A DNA stretch of 64,000 nt from Pontederia crassipes (taxonomy: Eukaryota > Streptophyta > Magnoliopsida > Commelinales > Pontederiaceae): positions 8,928,001 to 8,992,000 of the forward strand of contig CM060188.1 of NCBI GenBank assembly GCA_030549335.1, written 5' to 3'. The notes beneath the pieces are model-generated. The model worked only from the letters and a program-made list of their open reading frames with translations. It was not told where the DNA came from and made no database searches. The position numbers and the translations under genes were made by a program. Below, in pieces: positions 1-12,733 of this stretch; position 1 is the first letter of the stretch, and each line of letters opens with the position of its first letter.

Positions 1-566
1 GACTTATTTTGATTAAGTCGAGAGTGATATACATACTAGGTATTAACCATGCTACCTACATTTAATGGCTATTATTAAATTCACTCAATTGGAGATTATT
101 TAATAATACTTTTACTACAATTCCTTTATCAATTAAAACGATATTGCATAAAGAGAAAAGATTACCAAATTTAGTCAATAATGAAAAGTAGACCACTATA
201 AAGGATTGCCACAACAGTTAATTACGGTGCATTACACGTACGTTAATCTGACACTAAATAAATATTAATGCGCCATTTGCCCTAAAACCACCACCACTTC
301 CTCCAACCATCTCGAGTTAAAATAAATTTTTATCTAAATATTAAAAAAATTAAACATGGAAGTTAAACATGGTGGGTTGACCGATCTTACGTTTCTGCAA
401 TCTCCCAAAAGCGAACCACTGGTCACGGTCGGCGGGTGGGTCCAGTGCCATTTCCTCCTTCTCATTGGTGCTAATGAAGTGGGTCCGAACGACCCACCAA
501 TGGTGTTCTTGCTACATAAGCTGAAACCTTCGTTTCCTCCCTCTTTGAACACTTACAAGTACAACT
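1..566. other. 5' flank of the first WUN1-like gene
   Basis: No gene is supported here. The left 350 bases are AT-rich; GC content rises from about 400 towards the start codon at 567. I see no convincing TATA box; TACATAAG near 511 is a weak candidate. The reading frames spanning this part overlap the downstream gene in other frames and do not resemble a known protein. Confidence 0.5.
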
Positions 567-1127
567 ATGAAGCTTACAGGTGCCGACGAGGGCTTTGGCT
601 CTCCCTCTCATTCGAAGCTGGCAAACGAACGAGACGAGTCGCCGGAGAGCCTCGAGGATCGCGGACGGTGGGCGGTGTTGTACCTTTATGAGGCCCTGAG
701 GGCGCGGGACGCCGAGCGCGCGCGTCAGCTGCTGGCCCCGGACGACATCGAATGGTGGTTCCACGGCCCCAAGGAGAACCAGCGCCACCTGATCTCGCTC
801 CTCTCCGGAGAGGAGGACGACGACGACGACGCCGATGGCTTCGTCTTTGAGCCCCAAACCGTCGCGGTCTTCGGGTCCATCGTCGTGGTCGAAGGTTGCC
901 AGGGGGCCGTCGCCTGGGTGCACGCCTGGACCGTGAGCCGCGATGGGCTGATCACTCAGGTCCGAGAGTACTTCAACACTTCCGTGACAGTCACTCGGGT
1001 CGGAATCGACGGCGGCGGCGCTAGTTCGTCGTCGACGTCCTCCACTTGCAGACCCGTGTGGCAGAGCCGAGTGCCTGAACGATCCCGGAAGTCTCTTCCT
1101 GGACTCGTTCTCGCCATACAAAATTAA
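567..1127 (+). CDS. Wound-induced protein 1-like (WUN1/SAG20 family, SnoaL/NTF2-like fold)
   Basis: Predicted 186-residue single-exon protein. The family marks are clear: a helical start with LYEALRARDAERARQLL (about residues 40-56), the signature EWWFHGP (about 62-68), WVHAW (about 117-121), REYFNTSVTVTRV (about 134-146) and a C-terminal W-Q-S...R-K-S-L-P-G-L-V-L-A-I tail. WUN1/SAG20 proteins are small proteins with an NTF2/SnoaL-like cone fold, induced by wounding or senescence, with no firmly assigned enzymatic activity. Unusual features are an acidic run EEDDDDDAD near residue 81-89 and a Ser/Thr-rich stretch near 154-162; both are absent from the second copy at 13807-14226. The ATG at 567 is the first in frame and gives an N-terminal extension of about 35 residues of uncertain conservation; a shorter start cannot be excluded. 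GC content is far above the flanks, as expected for a monocot coding exon. Family call is firm; function is inferred from family only. Confidence 0.88.
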   Translation: MKLTGADEGFGSPSHSKLANERDESPESLEDRGRWAVLYLYEALRARDAERARQLLAPDDIEWWFHGPKENQRHLISLLSGEEDDDDDADGFVFEPQTVAVFGSIVVVEGCQGAVAWVHAWTVSRDGLITQVREYFNTSVTVTRVGIDGGGASSSSTSSTCRPVWQSRVPERSRKSLPGLVLAIQN

Positions 1128-1387
1128 CAACAAGCATCAAAATGCTTCTAAATCTGAAGAAGAACTGCTATGTACAAACGAACCTATCCATGGCATGTGT
1201 GTGTGTGTATAATATATATATAAGGAAGGAGGTGACTGGGTTTGGAGTGATCACTGTTCGATCTCAGTGGTCGTTATATAGTGCGTGTTTGCATGCATGC
1301 ATTTGTTTCGTACGTGTGCCTTGTGCTTTTGGAGTTTGTAGATGATCGAGAACATGTGCATAGATTTGTTTGGTTTAATCGCAGATG

Positions 1388-1422
1388 AATAAAATGTTTC
1401 TTGTGTGGTTCCTCGTAATAAA
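1388..1422 (+). terminator. Candidate polyadenylation signals of the WUN1-like gene
   Basis: AATAAA occurs at 1388-1393 and again at 1417-1422, about 260-295 bases after the stop codon at 1125-1127. They are preceded by TG-rich sequence (TGTGTGTGTGTATA near 1198), a layout typical of plant 3' ends. No transcript evidence is available, so the cleavage site is inferred. Confidence 0.4.
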
Positions 1423-1599
1423 GATGAAGAGATGATGAAACATTTATGAAGATAACGAGTTATTTCAATATAGTCACTTAAACAAAATGATAAGAAGTTG
1501 CATGAAGCGATCACATCATCAAATTAATCTGACAGAAGATTCACGTATTTTTCTAAACGAAGAGGTTCTGTTCAAATTTGACAGGAATTTTTTGTGATT

Positions 1600-1714
1600 T
1601 TCAGCCAACATAAAATCATGTCGAATCTTATGAACATGAATCAACGAATATGGCGTCGTATGATCCATGTAGCCGACCCCACCTAGTGGGATAAGGTTTT
1701 GTTGTTGTTGTTGT
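1600..1714 (+). repeat. Au-type SINE, diverged and probably 5'-truncated
   Basis: The 3' half reads CGTCGTATGATCCATGTAG, then CCGACCCCACCTAGTGGGAT, and ends in a (TTG)n tail at about 1698-1714. This is the signature of the Au SINE family of plants. The same core occurs on the minus strand at 49834-50205 (two copies) and 54434-54533. The 5' part (CAACATAAAATCATGTCGAATC) is diverged and the left boundary is not sharp; no target-site duplication was found. Confidence 0.75.
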
Positions 1715-2803
1715 ATGCGTTAATGCGTTATATGATTTTTTTTTCCATAATCAAGTTTATGAAATTGCTGACAGAATGATGATCGAGTACCATATGTTAC
1801 GATATAGCGCATGCATGGTGTTATCGACGTTAGATACCGAAAAGTTATTTATGGTCAAGATCACTTTTATTCGGTTCTGGCTGTGGAATCTTGAGCCTTG
1901 CAAATTGGAATTCTAAAGTGTAAAGAGCTGGGATATCGGAGAAGCAAATGCCACACTGATTCTGTCATAGCATTTTAAAAAATATGTAGTCTGCTCTTAG
2001 AAATTAAAGAATATCTTCATAGACATTTGAAATACAACACGCTTTTTTTATTCTTTTGAAGTCTCACACATATACCGTCAGGCAAATTTTTTTACCAAAT
2101 TATAGTGGGACAATTTCAAACATTGATGTATTTTGAATGAATGTGCCACCTCATGAACTCCGAAAGTTTTTGTATCAAGACGCTATGGGTCTTTATATCA
2201 ATAGATAAAGTTAGTTCTCTTTGTTTAAAAAAAATCACTTTTATGAATGGTGCAATATAAGAATTTGAGAAAAATATAATTTCATTTATTCTCTGAAAAT
2301 TTTCTACCTGGTTATATCGAGTATACATATATGAAGGATGTTTTAAGCCCTTACATTTTTGCGTCTTGCTACCGTTGAGACCTGAGAAGGAATAGATCTA
2401 GAGGATGTCTCATGAAGACATGAACGAAGACATCTTTTAATTTTCACGTGACAAGCGCACTATCGAATTGACCGTGATAACAAATAACAAAACAACAATA
2501 ATTCGAATTATATGCTAATAAATATGTTTATATCGTTAAAATGTGCGTCGTTTATTCCTTGATCCAATGACATTATATTTATTACCCTGTCCATATATAA
2601 CCAAAGTTATATAGTTTGGATTACTTACTGTAATTGGAATAGTAACATGAAGAGTTAGAACAGTATTATATACTTTGTCTAACCTTTTCTCAAATCTTTA
2701 TCTTAAAATATATTTATAGTTGAATATACGAAACTTTTTTTATTATGTTTCTAATTACTTCAGCTTTTTTTAAAAAGTTAGTTAGCATGTTTAATTTAAC
2801 ATT
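1715..2803. other. AT-rich intergenic spacer
   Basis: About 1.1 kb of AT-rich sequence with only short frames and no recognisable protein, RNA gene or repeat boundary. Confidence 0.5.
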
Positions 2804-5634
2804 CATTACAAGAAAATAAGCTATTACAGACGGGTCCGAACCGTATGTAAATTGGCCAAAGCCATCGGAAATGACGTTTTCCGACGGTTCTTTCGACGGA
2901 TAGCGTCCGTGCGAAAACAAGGCGTCGCAAACTATTTGCGACGGTTATTTCGGAACTATCGATATTACAGACGGCCCAGCTGGCGGGTGCGGCCGTCGAA
3001 TGTTTATTATCGACGACTGGAACCATCGATATTATCGACGATTAAAGTCGTCGATATATATCCACGGCTAGAACCATCAATAGTATGATTGTTCAAGCTA
3101 TCGATATGACGCTAGAACCGTCCATACTATCGACGATTTAAATCGTCGACAAGCTCATATCGGCGGTTTAACTCGTCGACTCCACAGCTGATTTTAGACA
3201 GCTCAAACTGTCAATAATATTGTACGGACAGTTAGAACTGTCGATAAGTATCGAAAAATCTGTTCTCGATAATTAATTTTTAGCTATTTTCGACGATCAG
3301 AACTGTCAGAAACAAAAAATAATATTAAAAAAATGCTGAATTTTAATGCCCGAACAAATAATACAATAGTAATGCTGAAATTTGGATCACAATATTTGCA
3401 TAACCATCACATAATACTATCCAAACACAATACTATCCAAACATAATATTACAAACATTTTAATGGTTTAGAAACACCATTCCAAACACAAACAAAGAAG
3501 TCTTGGTCACCATTCCAACACCTTTCCCGTCAAATCTGAAGAACTTTTCGCAAGATAATTCGAACATCACTGCACAACACAAAGAGAATTGAGAAAGTTA
3601 GTACTCATATACCTGCAAAAAAAACATGAATAAGGATTCGAACCCTGGAACAATCACTCAAATACATCACTTCGTTACACAATACATCAGTTGCAGCTTT
3701 TTTTAGCATCCATATACCTTGTTGATCAAATTGTCCCACTTTAGTGCACGAAAAGTTCAATAACTCAAATATCGATTTTCTTGCATTCATAAAGTTACAA
3801 GCAAAAGTAATTATAACAGTTCTTGTGTTATCATTTGCAACCTAAGTTCTGCTATGAAGCAATACCATCATACGCCTCTAAATCGCAGAATAAAAATCCT
3901 CGCGGCAAAAAAGTAAAGATGAGTGAAAAAGTCAAGAAACATGCACCTGAGATAACCAAGATAGGAAATCTGAATGATGGTTTCCCAGTGCAGAAAAATA
4001 TTTTTCTACGAAGACAAAAGTAATTATAGCAAAACTCAAATATTATCTTTCTCCATGGAGTTATATTTAATACATTAATTAATCATATGCATAGGCCAAC
4101 ATAAATATGTATATATATGTATTAGTGAGAGCATTTATTCAAACCATAAGAACACTGCCTACATCATCAAAGGGCGCTTAATTACTTCAATTACTTTTTC
4201 CTTAGAGAAGTAAATTTTAGGGAAGGTTCTCTAGTGGTGTGACACCCAAAAAGATAGGAACAATATATGTCTACATGCACATTCAAATTCTTTTCCCATC
4301 ATCTTATTTCTCTAGGTCATATTGATGTCATAGTGCATGCTGATCTAATGAGGAGTAAAATTTCATCCAAACTATTAATGCATCTTCTACATCACATATA
4401 TTAGACTACAGATTAAACCAAATTCTAAAAAATTAAGTATAATGAATCTACCGCGGCGTCCTCGTCGTTGAATTCGCCACGCATGATGGTATGCACCATT
4501 TTCTTCATTTCAGTCGAATCTCGCCACCACGCTCGGAGGGCGGTCGGATCTCGCCACTGCGCGCGGAGGGCGGTCGGATCTCACCACCGCGCGCGGAGGG
4601 TGGCCGGATCTGGCCGCCACGCGCGGAGGGCGGCCAGATCTAGCCGCCGCGTGCAGAGGGCGGAGGATCTGGCCGCCGCGCGGAGGGCGGCCAGATCTGG
4701 CCGCCGCGCGAAGGGCGGTTGGGTCTGGCCGTCGCACGCGGAGGGCAGCTGGATCTGAGAGGGACGAGACCTTCGGGCAGCAGACGAAAGCTTCGGGCGG
4801 CGGACGATAGCTACAGGCGGCGAGGGAAGGCAATGCAGGTGTCAGCGGACGAAATGCGAAGGGCGGCCGGATCTGGCGAAGAGAGGCAGAGGGATCGAAG
4901 CGGAGAAAGTGACAGTGGGGTCAGGTATTTATATAGCCAATTTCTGACGATCGTAATCGTCGCAAAGTAGATAAATATAATATAATATTAATTCAAATTA
5001 AGATGGTCAAACCCGCTGGACGAACCGTCGAAACTTTCGACGGTTCTCCAAACCGTCAAAACTTTTGACGGTTTTAGCCGTCGATATATATAATAATATA
5101 TGTCAACTGAACAGAATTGTATAAATTATAAATTTTCATTTTCGATGGTCAAAACCATCGAAAATAATTAAAGTAAAATATTTTAATTAATTAAAATCAG
5201 TTAACATTTCGACGGGTCTGACCGCCGAAATATTGACGGTTCCGTCAAACGTCGCAACTTTCGACGATCGAAACCGTCAAAAAATAAAATAATAATACCC
5301 CACCAATGTTAAAATATTTCGACGGCTAAGATCGTTGGAAGTTTCGATGGATAGGTGAACTGTCGAAACTTTCGACGGTCTGAACCGTCGAAAAACTAGC
5401 ATGAAAACTGATCAGCCGATTTTAACATCATCGACGGTTACGATCATCGAAATTTTTGACGAAAAGTTTCGACGGATTCTGAACCGTCAAAAGTTTAGAC
5501 GGCTAGAACCATCGTAAAATATGTGACAAAAATTTCGACGATTTATTCGATCCACCAAAAAATCCATCGATATTTCAGACGGATTTCTGCCCGTCGAATA
5601 TAAACCGTCGGAAATCACGCTTTTTCTTATCGTG
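2804..5634. mobile_element. Non-autonomous CACTA (En/Spm-like) transposon, 2.83 kb
   Basis: The left end starts CATTACAAGAAAATAAGC and the right end, read on the other strand, starts CACGATAAGAAAAAGCG. Both match the plant CACTA terminus CACTACAAGAAAA. The element is flanked by a 3-bp duplication ATT (2801-2803 and 5635-5637), the size expected of CACTA transposase. Both ends carry dense subterminal copies in either orientation of a short motif like GACGGTT/AACCGTCGA (about 2830-3300 and 5010-5610), presumed transposase-binding sites. No transposase frame is present, so the element depends on another copy. The interior holds AT-rich sequence and a GC-rich tandem array listed separately. Both terminal CACTA motifs are mutated (CATTA, CACGA), suggesting it is old. 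Confidence 0.85.
4508..4760. repeat. GC-rich minisatellite inside the CACTA element
   Basis: About eight imperfect units of about 30 bp, each containing GCGCGGAGGGCGG followed by (C/A)(G/C)ATCT and GCCGCC. The long frames over it (for example 4468-4758, rich in Arg and Ala) are a by-product of the repeat and resemble no known protein. The later units contain GGCCAGATCTGGCCGCC, which recurs in the unrelated Mutator-like element at 18240-18840. Confidence 0.8.
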
Positions 5635-5829
5635 ATTCTTCTTTCTTTCTCATTGATCTGGGAGTTTTCCGATAGTGCATTTAACATTGATTATCTTCAC
5701 TTTACTTTTATGCATTCGACTAATACCGCATTCCACAAGAAAATAGAAAAAAAATATTTGAGCTATGTTGGCATAAAAAAATACTATGTTACTTAATTGG
5801 GTCGTTTGTAACGATCGGAGAATAAGAAG

Positions 5830-5860
<31 letters not shown>

Positions 5861-5861
<1 letters not shown>

Positions 5862-6081
5862 CAGAAATTTTGATTTTACCCTCGAATTAGTGAATCTCAA
5901 CCGTTATGATCATGCATCAACGGTCAAAATCGTGAAGATTAAAATATCTTATTTGAACCGAATTTAAATGATAAAGAAACCAGGTTCAACCTCTTATTTA
6001 GTCTCATGATATGTGAAGTGTTGATGCATGATTATGATGAACGAAATTCACTGATTTGAGGATGAGATCAAAATCTCTGAT
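5861..6081. mobile_element. Hairpin MITE, about 220 bp
   Basis: The two ends are imperfect inverted repeats of about 60 bp: the left arm begins TCAGAAATTTTGATTTTACC and the right arm, reverse complemented, begins TCAGAGATTTTGATCTCATC; both continue to an ATCATGCATCAAC motif. It lies directly after an (AT)n run (about 5830-5860), so a TA target duplication cannot be told from the repeat. The superfamily (Tc1/Mariner or Mutator-like) is not settled. Confidence 0.6.
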
Positions 6082-6225
6082 TTAACACTAATATTCCTCT
6101 ATATACTGAAAAAAAGTTTTCTTACATTTCAGATAATATGATATTCTTAATATAATATAAATCTAAAATAACTGAGGTGGTTTTATATAATTTGGAAGTA
6201 TAGAATACGGTAGTCTAATAATATT

Positions 6226-6841
6226 CACTACAAGAAAAATGGCTTTTTCCGACGAAAAATTTCTCACGGTCGGAAATTTATCATAATTTCTGATAAATTT
6301 TCTGATGGATTATTTTTCGTAAGAATTTTCGATGGTTCAAGGCGTGAGAAAATTTTTCCCACGATTTGAACCATGAAAAACTTTTTCTACGGCTAGAGCC
6401 ATGAGAAAATTATTTCACGGTTCGAATCGTAAAAAATTTTTCCCACGATTTGAACCATGAAAAACTTTTCTACGGCTAGAGCCGTGAGAAATTTCCCATG
6501 GCCAGAGCCGCAAGAAATTTTCTACGGTGTTGACCGTGAGAATTTTCACGGCTCAAGCCATGAAAACTTTTTTCATGACTTTGACTGTGAGAATTTCTCA
6601 CGATTTCAATTGTGAAAAATATTTCCCACGGTCTAAATCGTCAGAAAGTAAAAAATTCCACCAAACTTTTCTATCTATTTTTTTCAGCTTTTCCCTCTCT
6701 TTTTATTCTCTCCTCTCTCTGCCTCTTTCTCACTCTCCTTTCTCTCTCTTCTCTCTACCTCTTTTAAAAGGTAATTTTCAACAGATTTTTGTCATTTTGC
6801 GACGATTCGGACCGTCAGAAATACACATTTTTGTTGTAGTA
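6226..6841. mobile_element. CACTA-derived MITE, 616 bp
   Basis: The left end is CACTACAAGAAAAATGGC and the right end, reverse complemented, is TACTACAACAAAAATGTG, so the terminal C of one CACTA is mutated. A 3-bp duplication ATT flanks it (6223-6225, 6842-6844). The interior is a series of short inverted motifs such as CACGGCT/AGCCGTGAG and CACGGTTCGAATCGT at about 6260-6640, then a CT-rich stretch at about 6660-6770. The motif set differs from the 2804-5634 element, so it is another CACTA subfamily. It has no coding capacity. Confidence 0.82.
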
Positions 6842-7403
6842 ATTTTTTATGCTTCCACTACCTTTCTTTGAGTGTTCGAATAAGAAGTTATTTTATCATA
6901 TATTTCTTAATGCAACGGGCTTTTAAAATTTATGTTGATATAATCAAATTGAAAATTCGTCTATTCTTTAATTATAGTTAAAGCATTTTTCCACTACGGG
7001 ATCTCCACAGTTTGTTTCATATTCTGAGATAGTTCTTCTTATTTTTATGAACTATGAAAGTCTTATCAATTATAAAGGAACTGATTATATCAATTTTTAT
7101 GGATTAAATGTTATGCTCTCCCTATTGTGTTACACACATGTACATAATTAATTCTTATAAACTGTTAAAAATGTTGCCCCTGATGCCAATTCTATTTGTC
7201 AAAACTCTCTCTCTCTTTAGGTACACATCAGATATATAAGTTATCCAAAAGTAGGGCAAGTGTTAAAATGGTGGAACAAATTAGGAAAACATTAGATCAG
7301 ACCATGTTCTCTTCAAGCAGTTGTTTGCATGCATGCGTCCTTTCATGCCAAGTAAACAAAGATGGACCAGTACCATCTGCTTATATTGGTTTAGTTGTTA
7401 GCA

Positions 7404-10400
7404 TGTAATGTCCAAGATTTTTTTTTCTTTTGCATATTCAGAAAATTATAACGACGTCGTCACTCAATTCTAAACTTTAATTTTAACCGATCAATAAACT
7501 AGCTTACATAAGTGAAAAACTAATTTATAACATTCTATTAAAATATGTGGAAGATATTTATACCATATATAATAACCTGTGGGTTATGATCTACATCTAA
7601 AAAAAATGGACCCTATTTCCATGAGCATGTCACGCATCAGAGGAGCCACCAACCATCTCACCATCACCATCATCTGTATGGATCCAAAGATAGGGGCAAA
7701 GTCCAATGAGATAACTCAGTACGTAGAGTCACCCATAATAATATATATATGAATCATGAATCAATATCAATAAGAACTATCCAATTATATGAACAATCAA
7801 TAATCTATAAGCAATGTCATGATTAACGATAAATCATTTATGCTATAACAGTTATCTATTAACAATAAGTAATTGATCAATTATACAATTATACATATCA
7901 TCAATTTAATGATGATCAATCAATATCAATCACTTCAATTATTAATTATCATTAATCAATTTTCCAATTGGCCAAACTCAATGGATGCCTATTTAACAAT
8001 TATCGATCAACTATCGATGAGGCGCAAAGGTCGTGATCTCCTATCCATCAGCCATGACGGCGAAATCAGCTATCCATTAGTCACTAGGGCGCAATTCACT
8101 TATCCATCAACCATATCGGTTGCAATACAATCGTTCATACCATAATAATTACCATACGATTATTAATTAACAATTATCTTTTCTTCAACCGCAAAGACTG
8201 CAATACAATCGTCAATACCATCAAAGTCACAATACGATTGTCAATCAATCAATTATCTATTATTTATTCTTTAACCACTAAGATTTACAATACAATTGTC
8301 AATACCATAAGGTCACAACACAAGTGTTCAATTATTCGTTTAATCTTTAAAGTTACCATACGAATCATAAAGTCATATCGAAAGCTCTCATTTATTAAGG
8401 GAATATCATGCCGCGCGGGGCCAATCAACCATAAAGATCATAATATGCAAAGCATAAAGACCTACAATTTTTATCTTTTATTTTGTTTACCTATTACGTC
8501 TATCTTTATCAATTTACGTGCCTTTTCAATTTGGGTTTCAATCATATATCACTCAACCATGCTATCTCAATTAGGTGTCAATCAATAAATCAATACACAT
8601 ATCATCTATAATCGATTTTCATCGATTCCAAATCTCCATTGCCAATGTCATCATGTCCATGATTCGATCTTATCGATAAGTCAATAATCGATAGTCAATT
8701 TAACAAAGATTTTATATAACAATTCATGATAATCTATTATCATATCAATATTCAACCATAGCAATAACTCAATCATTAATAATTAATAATTCATGGTCGA
8801 CTATGATACTATTATGTTAAAAAAATTATCAATATAATGATTATCAACCCTTATCAATAATTCGACAATAACATTTTCTATAACTAAATCCGGGCTGGGT
8901 GGGTGAAATCCGAGTCAGGTGCTATGTTGTTCAACGTCCAAACCTCGACTGAACAAACTTTCCATAACATCACTTAGATGATGCACAATTAATCTCAATC
9001 ATTCAACCTATCAATTTATGTCGATCAAGAGTAGGTCGTTAATCCATAATCAATTATTATCCATCGATTTTCAATTATTGATTAACATCAATCAACATAA
9101 CAAGCATAATCAATAAGAGACCAAGACATACTAATGTATGGTCGAGAATACCCAATCATAGTAGAATATAGGTTTTCTACTCTCATAAAATAGCCTGCAT
9201 CAGTCGGAACACGGACCGTGTTCCCAATATCATTCTTCCACCTCGGTCGGACGAAATTCGGGCCAAGTGTACTACGAATCCGGGCCAGGTTGACTGGTTC
9301 GCGTTCCTATCCATGCGCATGGTTGACACGAGCCGCGTTCTCCGGACACGGGCCATGTTGCCGAAAACCCAGTTTGCGTCATCGCGAGAGTGGTTCGCGT
9401 CCAAATCAAAAGACTCAAGCCTTGTTTGGTTGAACCCGAATCATGTTGGTCTCAACACGGGCCATGTTCGTTGAAAATGGTCTATTTTAATTTGGTCCTC
9501 TAGAACTCAGTTCGTATCATGCAATGCTCTGACCATGTCAAACGAAACATGGGTCATGTTGAACTGAACTCGGGCCGGGTCCTATCGCCGTCATGAAATT
9601 GTGTTTTCAACACAACTTTTGATCATCCTATCTATGACATACGATATTCAATCGATGCAAATAATATATCTAATCTTCATGTAATAGAAAAGAATCTAGG
9701 GGTCCATGTCATGAAAAAATCGACGCCATGAGGATCCTCCTACGTACCTTAAGTTGGTTGAAAAACTAACTGATATCCTATCTGCTGAAAACTGCACGAA
9801 CATCGAGTCTTTGGTCAACGATTCCTCCCTATCGACATCCAAAAACGCTCGGCTACCACTTGGATTTATTCTCCTCTGTCGGAGCTTCAAAACGGTTTGT
9901 GAGAAAACGAAGGACAAAGAGGGGGGCTTTCGTTCAGAAATTATGTGGAGGCAAATAATACTTTCTAACCACCTTTTAAATCTATTTATTGCTCTCAATT
10001 AGGATTTTTTATCCCTATTAGTCCTTGAACTATTTTTCCATCAATCATGACCATTCATTATTAATTATCATTTATTAAATATTCAGATTTAATTAAATTT
10101 GAAATATACTAATTATTCCATAACCATACTTTTTTATTAAAAATTCATCTATATTCAAATTTCTTTTTATATCTTTTATAACTTCTTTCAATTAAATTCT
10201 ACTTTCACCTTTTTCTTTTATTTCTTCTTTTTCTCTAATTTTCAAAATTATTTAATTTTATAATATTTTATCATCTAATTTTTAAATAATAATAAATATT
10301 ATTTTAATGACCGAAAGAATTCAAAATCATAAAACTCTCAATTCTTTTTCATTTTAGGAGTCCTATGTTCATTAAATTTTATTTTGGATTTCAATGTTAT

Positions 10401-10663
10401 CCTTAACCAATTGAAATACCCATTTACCATTTTTGAATTATTAAAATATTTCCACTTCACGGTAACATCTTTTTAATTATTGCAATTAATCTGATTGTGT
10501 TTTTAACCTTTAATATTCGAGAAATAAATAAATAAGGGAAGAAAGAAAACAAATTAAATGAAAAACATATATATATAGTTATTTAATATTTCAAAAATTT
10601 CTATTGTAAATCAAATATAAGTAAAGGATACGACTGTAATCAGATAAAATTAAGGAAAAAAAT
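7404..10663. other. Degenerate repeat-like region, possible eroded LTR
   Basis: This stretch has low-complexity ATCAAT/TCAATA tracts (about 7740-8900) followed by a moderately GC-rich part with a repeated phrase like CGGGCCATGTTG (about 9220-9570). A TGTAATGTCC at 7404 resembles the start of some Ty3/gypsy LTRs, but I found no matching CA end with a 5-bp duplication. No reverse transcriptase, integrase or host coding sequence is visible. It is best treated as old repeat sequence of unknown type. Confidence 0.3.
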
Positions 10664-11070
10664 AAAGAAACTCAACGAATAGATTTAATATTTCAGAGTC
10701 ATGCGTTAAGCACGAACATCATATTAGTCATGCGTTAAGCACGAGTCTCGAAAAAAATGTGAAACAACCGAAATCGATCGTCTCTTATATTCAACAACAC
10801 TCAATAGCATTTCATAGACATTTATATGGAGGTTTTAATTTAACGCATTTTTATAATGTCTTGATTTCTAATATTGTAGCTAAAAATTCGCCAATTCCCG
10901 CATTCTTACTTCACACACTCCACAAATAAATACAATTTGGCACTACGAGCTCGTATAAATGTCATATTTTTTGGACCGCGATGAATCACAAGCCCACTTT
11001 TAATTTAATGGGGCTAAATATTCGTAGTACGTTTGAAACACTTTGCTTACAAAGAAACTCAACGAATAGA
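10664..11070. repeat. Segment flanked by an exact 20-bp direct repeat
   Basis: AAAGAAACTCAACGAATAGA occurs at 10664-10683 and again at 11051-11070. The 367 bp between contain a second direct repeat, AGTCATGCGTTAAGCACGA, twice near 10697-10745. The long flanking repeat looks like a target-site duplication of a non-LTR-type insertion, but no poly(A) or simple-repeat tail is visible, so the nature of the insert is unknown. Confidence 0.45.
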
Positions 11071-12311
11071 AACTTGAAAGTGTGGGGAATCTTGAAAATT
11101 AATTTATTCAAAATATGCTTTTGATTTTTTAATTATTTTCTTATGCATATCTGTGTACAGGAAAACAAATTATTGTTCATGGAAAGCCAAAATATTTTAA
11201 GATTATAGATTTAAAAATGTTGGCCTACTAATGACTTATATTTTTAGGAATTTATAGCTTAAATTAATTTTTTAGGACTCGAACATAGTAAAATTATTTT
11301 CATACAAACAATAGTAAGCTAATGTAAAATATGTTGAAACTTGGTAAAACTTAATCTGTCGGAACTTGGTAGCACTTAGTTTTTTATGTTTCCAAATAAT
11401 CGGTTCAATTGTATTTAAATAGTCATTTAGATCAATTTAATCCTTATCTAAAGTCACTTTCACAAGGCGAAATAATTAGTAAGTCAAAACATAGATTAAT
11501 TTCATACTTATTTAAATAGGCTATAATTAAACAAGTCAATATATAAATCATTCTCTTTAAAAACATATATTAGTCATATAGTACTTAAGTTATCAAATCA
11601 TAACCTTTAAAGATTAATTAAAAAATTGGGTAAAGTGGTAAAGGGCTCCTTTCTCGTAATATCTCAAATTTGAGTACTTGTGTACAGAATATTTTTAGTT
11701 GAAGTCGATGATGGACTTACAAATTGTGAACAGTACAAATTTGAGTACTTATTTTTAGTTGAGTTGAGTCTTCGCACTACTTCTTAGACATAAAAAAATA
11801 ATTGAAAAAGTTTTCTACCCAAAAACTTATTTTATCCGAGAATAAGGGACCATATGGTTTGCGGATAAAATGTGAAATAACTTATTATTATGGAGAATAT
11901 AACCAAATATCACACGAAATAAAATTAACTTAGTGAAATTTCGATTTTTGCAAAATCGTCTTGAAGAATGTACCGCTATATATAATCCAATCGGAATAAT
12001 ATCTGTATTCTTATTTAACTATACTATTATTATAGTATAATTTTAATATGATAATAATAATAATAACAAATGTAAACTGTTTATATAAAATATTTTAATT
12101 ATAAAATATGATTTTTTTTCCTAATCAAACACTTAGTAAAATAAGAATATAATTAAAATATTATATTTTTTAAAGTAAAATTTACTATTCCTTCAAAAAT
12201 ATTCTCTAGCAAAGCAGTTCCTAAATGCTTTTAGGAACCAAAGTACGCAAAAAAAAACTAAGAATGACACACAAACTAAAAATCAAACCTTTAATCTATA
12301 TACATAATACG

Positions 12312-12346
<35 letters not shown>

Positions 12347-12617
12347 TGTACCAATCAGTTTATGTTTAAATGACATTGAATGTTTAAACTTATGTGTTAG
12401 TATTTATTGGCAGGCAAAATATTCGTATATAAAATTTCGGATATATTTATATAATTTAAAGATGGTTTTCCCTTGGTAAGAAAAGATATTTTGTTTCCAC
12501 AAAAGAAAGACGATTGCTGTGTGGAACTTAAGTTGTGTCCTGTAACATCTATTAATTGTTTGACGTTGGAACTTGGAAGGCCAATCAAAACCAATTCAGC
12601 TAAGGCCCCTCCGGTGC
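11071..12617. other. AT-rich intergenic spacer
   Basis: Low-GC sequence with only short frames and a small (AT)n run at about 12316-12343. No gene or bounded element was recognised. Confidence 0.5.

Positions 12618-12733
<116 letters not shown>

Noticed and set aside
471..1133. Minus-strand frame of 220 residues
   Set aside because: It is antisense to the WUN1-like gene and has no family resemblance; GC-rich exons leave the opposite strand open.
2830..5610. Regular short repeats considered as a CRISPR-like array
   Set aside because: The motifs occur in both orientations without fixed spacers and lie between CACTA termini; they are subterminal transposon repeats.
7404..11050. Complete solo LTR from TGTAATGTCC to GCTTACA
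   Set aside because: The flanking five bases (TAGCA against AAAGA) do not match and the ends are not inverted counterparts.
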